Assembly: GCA_017388605.1 (NCBI GenBank)
Contig: JAFPIE010000223.1
Span: 1 to 7,818, forward strand
DNA: 7,818 nucleotides
Direction of reading: 5' to 3'
Origin: Acholeplasmatales bacterium
GTDB taxonomy: Bacteria > Bacillota_I > Bacilli_A > Acholeplasmatales > Anaeroplasmataceae
This document shows positions 1 to 4,828 of the stretch, piece by piece. Each line of letters starts with the position of its first letter. The stretch's first letter is position 1. The translations under genes were made by a program, and so were the position numbers. The notes beneath the pieces were generated by a model. It was given only the letters and a program-made list of their open reading frames with translations. It was not told where the DNA came from and did not search any database.

Positions 1-213
1 AGAATTTGGTGTAAATTTCTTATCTACATGCTCAACATAGAAAACAAATACACATTTTGACATCATATCTAATTCTGGTCTATACCCATTCGCAATTAAA
101 TCTAAATGTATCGGCATAGCAACATCCAAATATAGCTTATTATTTTTAATATATAGCTTATTAATGGTATATTCACTTAAATCATAATGCTCTAAGAAAA
201 AATCTAATGTCAT
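1..213 (-). CDS. Hypothetical protein, N-terminal fragment (runs off the window)
   Basis: An open frame of 71 codons with no stop runs from an ATG to the window edge; it begins MTLDFFLEHYDLSEYTINKL and contains ELDMMSKCVFVFYVEHVDKK. The start is well supported: AGAGGTGA lies seven bases upstream of the ATG. I do not recognise the family. The visible part has no signal peptide or membrane segment and looks like a soluble, strand-rich domain with alternating hydrophobic and charged residues. It follows rpsU in the same direction, but a terminator lies between them. A TATAAT-like box (235-240) precedes it, without a convincing -35, so it may have a weak promoter of its own or depend on read-through. 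Confidence 0.7.
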   Translation of the reverse strand, partial: MTLDFFLEHYDLSEYTINKLYIKNNKLYLDVAMPIHLDLIANGYRPELDMMSKCVFVFYVEHVDKKFTPNS

Positions 214-218
214 AGAAA

Positions 219-226
219 TCACCTCT
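219..226 (-). promoter_or_regulatory. Ribosome binding site of the partial downstream gene
   Basis: AGAGGTGA on the - strand, about five to seven bases before the ATG at 213. It fixes the start of the fragmentary gene that runs off the window. Confidence 0.65.
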
Positions 227-250
227 TTTATAAAATTATATAAAAAAAAT

Positions 251-278
251 ATAAAAGAAAAAAGGGACAAAGTCCCTT
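251..278 (-). terminator. Rho-independent terminator of rpsU
   Basis: On the - strand a perfect 7-bp stem AAGGGAC/GTCCCTT (arms 272-278 and 262-268) with a three-base loop is followed directly by TTTCTTTTAT. It begins four bases after the rpsU stop codon, as expected for a single-gene unit. Confidence 0.85.
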
Positions 279-282
279 GTTC

Positions 283-456
283 TTACTTATATTTCTTACG
301 AGCTTCCTGTCTCTTCTGCTTACGTACGTCAGATGGCTTTAGGTAGTACTGACGCTTCTTAGCTTCCTGAAGGTTACCAGATCTTGAAACATCGCGCTTA
401 AATCTACGTAATGCATCTTCAATGCTCTCTTTTTCACGAACTACAATTTTTGGCAT
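283..456 (-). CDS. rpsU: 30S ribosomal protein S21
   Basis: Small basic protein of 57 residues beginning [20 protein letters not shown] and ending [11 protein letters not shown], the characteristic S21 sequence: the [12 protein letters not shown] segment, then a lysine/arginine-rich C-terminal helix. S21 is a late-assembling 30S protein near the anti-Shine-Dalgarno region and helps translation initiation. The frame stays open 14 codons further upstream to an ATG at 498, but that codon lies inside the promoter -10 box (497-502) and cannot be in the mRNA. The MPK start has a strong AAGGAGG site 11 bases upstream. Length is normal for the family. The gene has its own promoter and terminator, so it appears monocistronic. 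In many Bacillota a yqeY-like gene follows rpsU; the visible start of the next gene here does not look like it. Confidence 0.97.
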   Translation of the reverse strand: MPKIVVREKESIEDALRRFKRDVSRSGNLQEAKKRQYYLKPSDVRKQKRQEARKKYK

Positions 457-467
457 GTTAACTCTAG

Positions 468-475
468 CCTCCTTC
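468..475 (-). promoter_or_regulatory. rpsU: rpsU ribosome binding site
   Basis: AAGGAGG on the - strand, 11 bases before the ATG at 456. It decides the start in favour of MPK over the upstream in-frame ATG. The short leader between the predicted transcription start (about 490) and this site can also form a small AAAAC/GTTTT hairpin with loop CGGA. Whether that matters is unknown. Confidence 0.75.
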
Positions 476-496
476 CAGGGAAAAACTCCGGTTTTC

Positions 497-525
497 ATTA
501 TATCAAATACTAATTTTATTGTAAA
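497..525 (-). promoter_or_regulatory. rpsU: rpsU promoter (sigma-A type, extended -10)
   Basis: On the - strand, TTTACA (520-525), a 17-bp spacer, then TATAAT (497-502) preceded by TGA, giving the extended -10 TGATATAAT. This is near-consensus, fitting a highly expressed ribosomal protein gene. The predicted transcript begins near 490, about 34 bases before the start codon. Confidence 0.85.
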
Positions 526-552
526 GTTATATTTTGCATTTTTTAAAAATTT

Positions 553-1305
553 TTATTCTTCGAACAAATATTTCATATAAATTGGAATTCTTTTCTCCCA
601 ATCTCTTTCACAATGCTCTGCCTTTTCTTCAAAATAGAATTTAAAGGAAACATTTTTCTTTAAAAGCTCATCTTCTATTTCCTTATGCATTTTTAAAGCA
701 ATTTTCGTCTTCCATTCCTCTCCACCAAAATCCATATATATTTTGGTATCTGGATTTAATTCGGTTTGGCGAATATCTCTTATAAGATCATCCATGCATA
801 GCATAATGGATGAGGATAAGCATGCAGCATATTTAAATATATGATTATATTTTACAATGGAGTATAAGCTCATAAGTCCACCCATACTAGACCCTGCAAT
901 CATCGTATGAGATCTATCACTTAATGTTCTATATTTTTTATCCATGGCTTCCTTAAATTCCCCAGTTAGCCAATCCATATAGGTTTTTCCTCTACCCTCC
1001 ATATAGGTATTTAAAAAATACTTTGGTCCAACATTATATGGTAAATATTCATATAATCGTTCATTACCCACATGATTACATTCAACACCAATAATAATCA
1101 TCTTGGTTTTGTAATCATCCATAAATTCCTGTAATCCCCAAGATTTTCCATAGGTCGCATCCTGATTAAAAAATAGATTATGACCATCAAACATATAAAT
1201 TACTGGATATCTTTCGTTAGATTCGTAATATCCCTTTGGTAAGTATACATGTACTCTTCTTTCAAGCTTAAATGGAGTAATATAAGTATTAAATTTTTCA
1301 ATCAT
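553..1305 (-). CDS. Alpha/beta hydrolase, esterase D / Fes-like family
   Basis: Predicted soluble serine hydrolase of 250 residues, probably an esterase of the Fes/esterase D group (Pfam Esterase, PF00756), which cleaves acyl esters including, in some members, ferric-siderophore esters. Seen: the early strand VHVYLPKGYY, PVIYMFDGHNLFF (about 35-46, the family's DGxNLF segment), a nucleophile elbow GSSMGG with Ser140, a likely acid in the DFGGEE stretch (192-197), and the C-terminal AEHCERDW with candidate catalytic His231. No signal peptide, so probably cytoplasmic. The frame can be extended three codons to a GTG at 1314, but that GTG lies inside the Shine-Dalgarno sequence GAGGTGAAGAGG; the ATG at 1305 is the likelier start. 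It has its own promoter. I see no terminator before the rpsU promoter, so its transcript may run on into rpsU. The substrate cannot be read from sequence. Confidence 0.88.
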   Translation of the reverse strand: MIEKFNTYITPFKLERRVHVYLPKGYYESNERYPVIYMFDGHNLFFNQDATYGKSWGLQEFMDDYKTKMIIIGVECNHVGNERLYEYLPYNVGPKYFLNTYMEGRGKTYMDWLTGEFKEAMDKKYRTLSDRSHTMIAGSSMGGLMSLYSIVKYNHIFKYAACLSSSIMLCMDDLIRDIRQTELNPDTKIYMDFGGEEWKTKIALKMHKEIEDELLKKNVSFKFYFEEKAEHCERDWEKRIPIYMKYLFEE

Positions 1306-1340
1306 CCTCTTCACCTCATAACAATCGTAGCTTTGGTTAT

Positions 1341-1368
1341 ATTATATCATAATTGATATAATTTTCAA
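1341..1368 (-). promoter_or_regulatory. Promoter of the esterase gene, with overlapping inverted repeat
   Basis: On the - strand, TTGAAA (1363-1368), a 16-bp spacer, then TATAAT (1341-1346) in the extended form TGATATAAT. A perfect inverted repeat with 9-bp arms ATTATATCA/TGATATAAT (1341-1349 and 1354-1362) separated by four bases covers the -10 and most of the spacer. That is a plausible operator position, although half of the symmetry is the promoter consensus itself. Confidence 0.7.
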
Positions 1369-1374
1369 TAAATT

Positions 1375-1409
1375 TAAAAACGTTCTGGCTGAGCGGACCA
1401 GAACGTTTT
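1375..1409 (-). terminator. Strong intergenic rho-independent terminator
   Basis: Perfect 12-bp stem AAAACGTTCTGG/CCAGAACGTTTT (1377-1388 and 1398-1409) with a nine-base loop. Read on the - strand it is followed by a further T and then AAATTT. It sits upstream of the esterase promoter and downstream of a promoter-like element at 1469-1497. It cannot be the main terminator of the gene ending at 1561, which has its own. On the + strand the tail is TTTTA and then A-rich, and no + gene lies nearby. Confidence 0.75.
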
Positions 1410-1464
1410 AAAAAAAGGGGATGTATATTTTTGGATTTACTCCATTAGTTAGTTTTAACTAACT
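1377..1464 (-). ncRNA. Candidate small RNA or leader transcript (promoter-to-terminator unit without an ORF)
   Basis: A promoter-like element (TTGACA at 1492-1497) is followed about 85-90 bases later by a strong terminator, with no coding capacity between: the only ATG with room is followed at once by a stop (ATG GAG TAA). The predicted RNA would start in an inverted repeat (1445-1466), contain a small TGGA/TCCA hairpin and end in the terminator stem. No known RNA family is recognised. It could be an independent sRNA, or an attenuated leader of the esterase gene, though I see no antiterminator pairing. This is inference from layout only. Confidence 0.3.
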
Positions 1465-1466
1465 AA
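1445..1466. repeat. Perfect inverted repeat, operator-like
   Basis: Arms TTAGTTAGTT (1445-1454) and AACTAACTAA (1457-1466) around two central bases. It lies just downstream of the -10 region of the promoter-like element at 1469-1497, where a repressor would block transcription. Dyads of this size and AT-richness are common MarR-type operators, but no regulator gene is in the window. Confidence 0.7.
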
Positions 1467-1468
1467 AT

Positions 1469-1497
1469 ATATTATATATTTTTTTGCTTGATGTCAA
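1469..1497 (-). promoter_or_regulatory. Orphan promoter-like element upstream of a gene-free stretch
   Basis: A perfect -35 hexamer TTGACA (1492-1497) on the - strand, followed by an AT-rich region with either TATAAT at 15-bp spacing (1471-1476) or TAATAT at 17-bp spacing (1469-1474). The spacing to the better -10 is short, so strength is uncertain. No gene follows before the terminator at 1375-1409. Confidence 0.5.
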
Positions 1498-1540
1498 ACA
1501 CTATTTTCATGAAAAAACATAGATAGCGTTTACATAATTC

Positions 1541-1575
1541 TAAAAACAAAAGGACCTTCACTATTGTAAAGATCC
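1541..1575 (-). terminator. Operon terminator overlapping the stop codon
   Basis: On the - strand a 10-bp stem GGATCTTTAC/GTGAAGGTCC (arms 1566-1575 and 1552-1561, two G-U pairs) with loop AATA is followed by TTTTGTTTTT. The 5' arm is the last sense codons of the membrane-protein gene and the loop and 3' arm contain its TAG stop, so termination is built into the coding end. It closes the four-gene operon. Confidence 0.8.
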
Positions 1576-2001
1576 ATCTGTTGCTGTATACAATGCAAAT
1601 ACATCAAATAATCTAGCCTTAACCTTATTCTTTAGCTCAAGGCCCTCTGCAATTTCCTTATCCACCTTATTTAGGCTTCTATAGGAAGCCTTATTGATTT
1701 TATATTCCAAAACAATAATGTATTTTTCCTTAAAATTAAATCTTGAATGCATAATATATTTATCTACCACTACTGCATCTATTACTACTTTAGAATTATT
1801 ACATTTTATATATCGAATGGTATTCGGTAATCCAAGTAGGAAGAAAAAGACAGTAAAGACAAAGAATAATGCAGAAATTAGAAAATATACATAATGAAAA
1901 TTATTAATACAAAATACTATAAAGAAGGAGGCGAAGCCTAAAAAGAAAATGATTCCTAAAATAAGATATAATTCCTCTTTATAAACATTAGATCTTTTCA
2001 T
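1561..2001 (-). CDS. Two-TM membrane protein with C-terminal soluble domain, unknown function
   Basis: Predicted 146-residue protein. Two hydrophobic helices (about 11-32 and 36-58) form an N-terminal hairpin, so the C-terminal domain of some 85 residues should be on the same side as the N-terminus, probably cytoplasmic. That domain alternates hydrophobic strands (KVVIDAVVVDKYI, KYIIVLEYKI) with a YRS turn and an acidic/lysine helix, vaguely like DUF3592-type proteins; I do not claim membership. The frame extends to a GTG at 2034, but the ATG at 2001 is preferred: it has AAGGA 11 bases upstream and overlaps the previous gene by only 14 bases (ATGAAAAGATCTAA), a usual arrangement for translational coupling. 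It is the last gene of the operon. No catalytic motif is visible. Confidence 0.75.
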   Translation of the reverse strand: MKRSNVYKEELYLILGIIFFLGFASFFIVFCINNFHYVYFLISALFFVFTVFFFLLGLPNTIRYIKCNNSKVVIDAVVVDKYIMHSRFNFKEKYIIVLEYKINKASYRSLNKVDKEIAEGLELKNKVKARLFDVFALYTATDGSLQ

Positions 2002-2284
2002 CGTAGAAAACGTCCTTCTTATCAGGATTTTCACTAAAATATTTCACTGCATAGCTACAGGTAATTCTTACCTTATAGCCTTTTTCTTTTATAACCTCGT
2101 AGCATGCATCCATAAGCTTTTTCGCAATACCCATGCCTCTTAAGCTTCCATCGACAAAGGTTCTATTAATATTTACAATACCATCCTCTTCAAAGGGGAA
2201 GGTGACATATGCCACCATATTCCCTTCATTATCATTGATATAAACAGCATGGTCTTCCTTTATAATATCGCTTAAATTTCCCAT
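1988..2284 (-). CDS. Small GNAT-like N-acetyltransferase (YjdJ / PF14542 type)
   Basis: A 98-residue protein matching the compact single-domain GNAT group typified by YjdJ (Pfam Acetyltransf_CG, PF14542), which keeps only the core acetyl-CoA-binding fold. Seen: strands HAVYINDNEGNMVAYVTF and GIVNINRTFV, then the pyrophosphate-binding loop SLRGMGIAKKLMDACYEV (RGMGIA at 49-54), followed by KVRITCSYAVKYFSENPD, where the family has a conserved Cys/Ser-Tyr and a YF-x-NP segment. Members have no established substrate. Eight bases separate it from the channel stop codon, and its AGGAGG site overlaps the end of that gene. The downstream gene overlaps its 3' end. Shared operon membership with a channel and membrane proteins does not by itself point to a target. 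Confidence 0.88.
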   Translation of the reverse strand: MGNLSDIIKEDHAVYINDNEGNMVAYVTFPFEEDGIVNINRTFVDGSLRGMGIAKKLMDACYEVIKEKGYKVRITCSYAVKYFSENPDKKDVFYDEKI

Positions 2285-2292
2285 ATGTCCTC

Positions 2293-4131
2293 CTAAAATT
2301 TAACATAGACGAATGAATCCTTAGAAGAAACCTTAATTTCTTCTTCCTTATCCTGATCACTATTCAAGAAGAATATATCATCATTCTTACAAATACCTAT
2401 TAAAATGTTATTACCATTAAAGCATTTATAAAACGAATGTAGGAGTTCTTGCTTCGATTTAAAGATTAATTCCTTATCCATTTCAATTAAATCCTTTGCT
2501 AAAGTAACCTGGATATCAAAATCATTCGCATCTCCTGCATGATCTGTAGTTAAAAGCTTATGATAGAATTTCTTAGAATCTAAATTCATCGCAAGCTGTG
2601 TAATTAATAAGCTCATCATCTTATTAGAAATGATTGTATTATGAATATCAAAATCTCTTACACTCGATAGATTTCTTGAATCTAATAATTCCGTAATAAG
2701 AGTTAAATTCTCTCTTTTTGGGAATGCCTTAGATATCTCAATTAAGGTAACAAATACATTGGCATCATAGGATTCCTCACTCACATTATCATCGGATAAT
2801 ATCAAGACCTTCTTTTCACCATCGGTATCCTTAATATCCTTTATTAATAAATCATTCTCATTCTTATGATAATGCTTAATTTGATAATTAAATTCATCGG
2901 ATTCAGCACTTCTATTTAAATTATCTAATATGAATTCACATTTTTTGTTGTCTCCAATGACAAAAATATTACAATTCTTATGTGGTCGAATAACAACAGG
3001 CGATAAAGGAACAATAGAAGAAATTGCTCCTTCTCTTCTTTTTAAACATTCCTTTTCATCATCTGCAAGAACAAATAATTTATTAAGCTTCGCAACAGGA
3101 ATGGAATTATCATGTGTATTCATATACTCCTCTACAGTTTCCTTAGAATCTATAGAATAAAACTCAGCACCCTGGAAGGAGAATAATTCCAAATACACCT
3201 CAGCCATTTCAGGGGATACAATGGATTGGGCAATAATTTGTCCAATCTTTCTATTAAAGGAAACAGGAATTACACTTTTACCCTTTAAGCTACTTACTGT
3301 ATAAGATATATTTTCAATTTGCTGTCTTGTTTCATCCGAATCTGTTTCAACAACAATTTGTGTATTCGATGGAATATCAAAGGAACCGATTCTTAAAACA
3401 ATTTTTAAATTTAATAAATCCTGATTTAAGATATTATCATCTTCTCCATCACTCATATCCTCTCTTGCCATAACTACAATTTGAGAGGCCTTTTCGATAG
3501 AAATATCATCTAGATTACCTCTTAATAAAGGATCTCCTTCTTTAATGATTAAATTCGCTTTATATTTTTGAGTAACATCATTGGCTAGGAATAAGGATTT
3601 AATTTCAGATTCAATATATTCCTTTGTTTGATTCGATAATATAACTATATTATTTTTAAATCCCTTTAGCATAAGATTAAAAATAATATCAGGAACCTTA
3701 GAATTCCAATTTAGGATAACAAAATGATTGGAAAGAATAATTTTACCCTTCGCTTTAGATTTCTTATCGATATAGCTTCTTAGGCTCGTTGTAACCATAG
3801 CAACAATTGCACCACTGAATAAAACCATTTCAATGACAATGACAACTGCAGCTAAAACCATAATCGATAATTTATCTGTATCGTAGGATAGAATGGAGTT
3901 TGGTGCAATCATCCACTTTACTGCAGTGACAAAGGCAGCAGCAAAATTACCACCAAAGAGTGCACCATCATAATTATTATTATCGATAGCGAATGCGATG
4001 ATTGCCGCAATAGCTAAAATTATAAAATTTATGATTAATAGGGTTAAAAGTGTCACTAATAATGGCTTTTGATACGTTTTTAGTGTACTTTTCGCCTTCA
4101 ATTTTAAAAATATAGATTTTAAGAATTTCAT
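2293..4131 (-). CDS. CASTOR/POLLUX-like ion channel with tandem RCK-type domains
   Basis: Predicted 612-residue membrane protein. Two transmembrane helices (about 24-48 and 88-115) flank a short pore segment (58-84), followed by two Rossmann-like RCK domains, the first opening NHFVILNWNSKVPDII (about 135-150) and the second CNIFVIGDNKKCEFIL (about 387-402). The NWNSK turn replaces the GxGxxG nucleotide motif of TrkA-type RCK domains, as in the plant CASTOR/POLLUX (DMI1) family and its bacterial relatives, which are ligand-gated cation channels. EGDPLLRGNLDDISIEKASQ fits the next part of the fold, and an acidic stretch EDMSDGEDD follows (about 224-232). No TVGYG filter is present; the pore reads VKWMIAPNSILSYD. 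Start: GGAGG (4137-4141) precedes the ATG at 4131, whereas the in-frame ATG at 4149 has none. Ion selectivity and ligand are unknown; K+ or Ca2+ handling is inferred from the family. Confidence 0.85.
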   Translation of the reverse strand: MKFLKSIFLKLKAKSTLKTYQKPLLVTLLTLLIINFIILAIAAIIAFAIDNNNYDGALFGGNFAAAFVTAVKWMIAPNSILSYDTDKLSIMVLAAVVIVIEMVLFSGAIVAMVTTSLRSYIDKKSKAKGKIILSNHFVILNWNSKVPDIIFNLMLKGFKNNIVILSNQTKEYIESEIKSLFLANDVTQKYKANLIIKEGDPLLRGNLDDISIEKASQIVVMAREDMSDGEDDNILNQDLLNLKIVLRIGSFDIPSNTQIVVETDSDETRQQIENISYTVSSLKGKSVIPVSFNRKIGQIIAQSIVSPEMAEVYLELFSFQGAEFYSIDSKETVEEYMNTHDNSIPVAKLNKLFVLADDEKECLKRREGAISSIVPLSPVVIRPHKNCNIFVIGDNKKCEFILDNLNRSAESDEFNYQIKHYHKNENDLLIKDIKDTDGEKKVLILSDDNVSEESYDANVFVTLIEISKAFPKRENLTLITELLDSRNLSSVRDFDIHNTIISNKMMSLLITQLAMNLDSKKFYHKLLTTDHAGDANDFDIQVTLAKDLIEMDKELIFKSKQELLHSFYKCFNGNNILIGICKNDDIFFLNSDQDKEEEIKVSSKDSFVYVKF

Positions 4132-4136
4132 AAATA

Positions 4137-4141
4137 CCTCC
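4137..4141 (-). promoter_or_regulatory. Ribosome binding site that fixes the channel start
   Basis: GGAGG on the - strand, five bases before the ATG at 4131. It lies inside the six-codon extension that a start at 4149 would add, so it argues for the shorter protein. Confidence 0.7.
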
Positions 4142-4166
4142 AATTTCATTTAAACCATAGATTGGA

Positions 4167-4729
4167 TTATTCTTCTACTATTTCTTTTTTTCTCTCACGA
4201 GATAAAACAAATTTTTGAAGTGGGAACAATACACAAGCCTGAATGAAGCCCGCTGTTAGGGATGCGATGGTTGGAGCTAGAGCCTCTACCATACTTCCCA
4301 TCATCCAAGAAACCATTACACCTTGGAACCAAGTCATAATTAATACAAGGAAAACAATGACCCCTATGTAAACATAAAAATGCCATAATGGTGCATCCGA
4401 ACGGAAGGTTTTCTTCTTATTTAAGAAATATGCAATCGTATTCGATATAGCATTGGATAAGAAAAATGGTAAGACATAGCCCCAATTATCATTTCCTTCT
4501 CCTACAACACAAGGATCAAAAATACTTTCTAAAAAGCCCGGCAATGGTGCCTTCCAATTCTTCATCCATAACAACAACAAATTTACTAATAAAAGCTGAA
4601 TTCCTGTAGTGAATGTACAAATGATGGTAAATTTGCAATCTGCCATAAGGTCTTAACTGTTTTCCCCTTATCTTCAGCTTTTTGATCTATTTTTTCTAGC
4701 CAGGATGGCTTTTTTTCTTTTTCTTCCAT
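4167..4729 (-). CDS. GtrA-family membrane protein, interrupted by a -1 frameshift
   Basis: GtrA-like proteins (PF04138) are small four-helix membrane proteins linked to moving lipid-bound sugars for cell-surface glycans. Frame A starts at the ATG at 4729 with a good AGGTGA site, encodes MEEKEKKPSWLEKIDQKAED and continues KTLWQIA to 4634; it then runs off into PSFVHSLQEFSFY and stops at 4586. The body, KFTIICTFTTGIQLLLVNLL onward to 4167, is in the -1 frame and contains four hydrophobic helices and NKKKTFRSDAP, the family's TF motif. Its only own ATG (4646) has no ribosome binding site. Adding one A in GCAAATTT joins the parts as TLWQIAKFTIIC, a 187-residue protein typical of this group. So the gene is either broken by a one-base loss, misread in sequencing, or, less likely, expressed by ribosomal frameshifting. 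It leads the operon; 35 bases separate it from the channel. Confidence 0.85.
4628..4634 (-). other. Frameshift point in the GtrA-family gene (A AAT TTA heptamer)
   Basis: In the frame of the upstream ATG the bases read GCA AAT TTA, so A AAT TTA fits the X XXY YYZ slippery pattern, and a -1 slip here enters the body frame. The -1 frame is closed by a TAA at 4655-4653, so the shift must occur after that and before the frame-A stop at 4586. Deleting one A from GCA AAA TTT creates this heptamer automatically, so the pattern alone is weak evidence for programmed frameshifting. I see no ribosome-binding-like stimulator about ten bases upstream and no clear stem downstream. Confidence 0.7.
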
Positions 4730-4730
4730 A

Positions 4731-4737
4731 GAATCAC
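4731..4737 (-). promoter_or_regulatory. Ribosome binding site of the GtrA-family gene
   Basis: AGGTGA on the - strand, four to five bases before the ATG at 4729. It is the main evidence that translation starts here and not at the internal ATG at 4646. Confidence 0.7.
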
Positions 4738-4761
4738 CTAAACTATATGTTAATTATTATG

Positions 4762-4770
4762 ATTATATCA
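4762..4770 (-). promoter_or_regulatory. Operon promoter (extended -10) before the GtrA-family gene
   Basis: TGATATAAT on the - strand, 33 bases before the ATG at 4729. The -35 position holds a T-rich run that is the tail of the pfp terminator, with no good hexamer, so recognition would rest on the extended -10. The box lies at the centre of a perfect palindrome, TTATGAT-ATA-ATCATAA (4757-4773). It should drive the four-gene operon down to 1561. Confidence 0.65.
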
Positions 4771-4781
4771 TAAGGGGGCTA

Positions 4782-4819
4782 GAAAAAAAAGAAAAATGCA
4801 TAAGCCATAGCCTATGCAT
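4782..4819 (-). terminator. pfp: Rho-independent terminator of pfp
   Basis: On the - strand a 10-bp stem ATGCATAGGC/GCTTATGCAT (arms 4810-4819 and 4796-4805, one G-U pair) with loop TATG is followed by TTTTTCTTTTTTTTC. It begins nine bases after the pfp stop codon. Confidence 0.9.
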
Positions 4820-4828
4820 CATCTTTTA

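Noticed and set aside
457..498. Longer rpsU reading frame starting at the ATG at 498
   Set aside because: That ATG is inside the -10 box of the rpsU promoter, and the MPK start has a strong ribosome binding site and normal S21 length.
541..556. Possible terminator after the esterase gene (TAAAAATTTTTA)
   Set aside because: The palindrome has no loop and no G-C pairs, so it would not form a stable hairpin.
1504..1515. Perfect 12-bp palindrome TTTTCATGAAAA
   Set aside because: Short and very AT-rich, not tied to a promoter or gene; chance is likely.
1694..1894. + strand frame of 66 codons
   Set aside because: Antisense to the two-TM membrane protein gene, with no ribosome binding site or recognisable protein; a shadow frame.
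2930..3160. + strand frame of 76 codons
   Set aside because: Lies wholly antisense to the channel gene and has no family resemblance.
4709..4726. A AAA AAG heptamer near the start of the GtrA-family gene, as in dnaX frameshifting
   Set aside because: A -1 slip here reaches a TGA within a dozen codons and cannot reach the body frame, so it does not explain the split gene.
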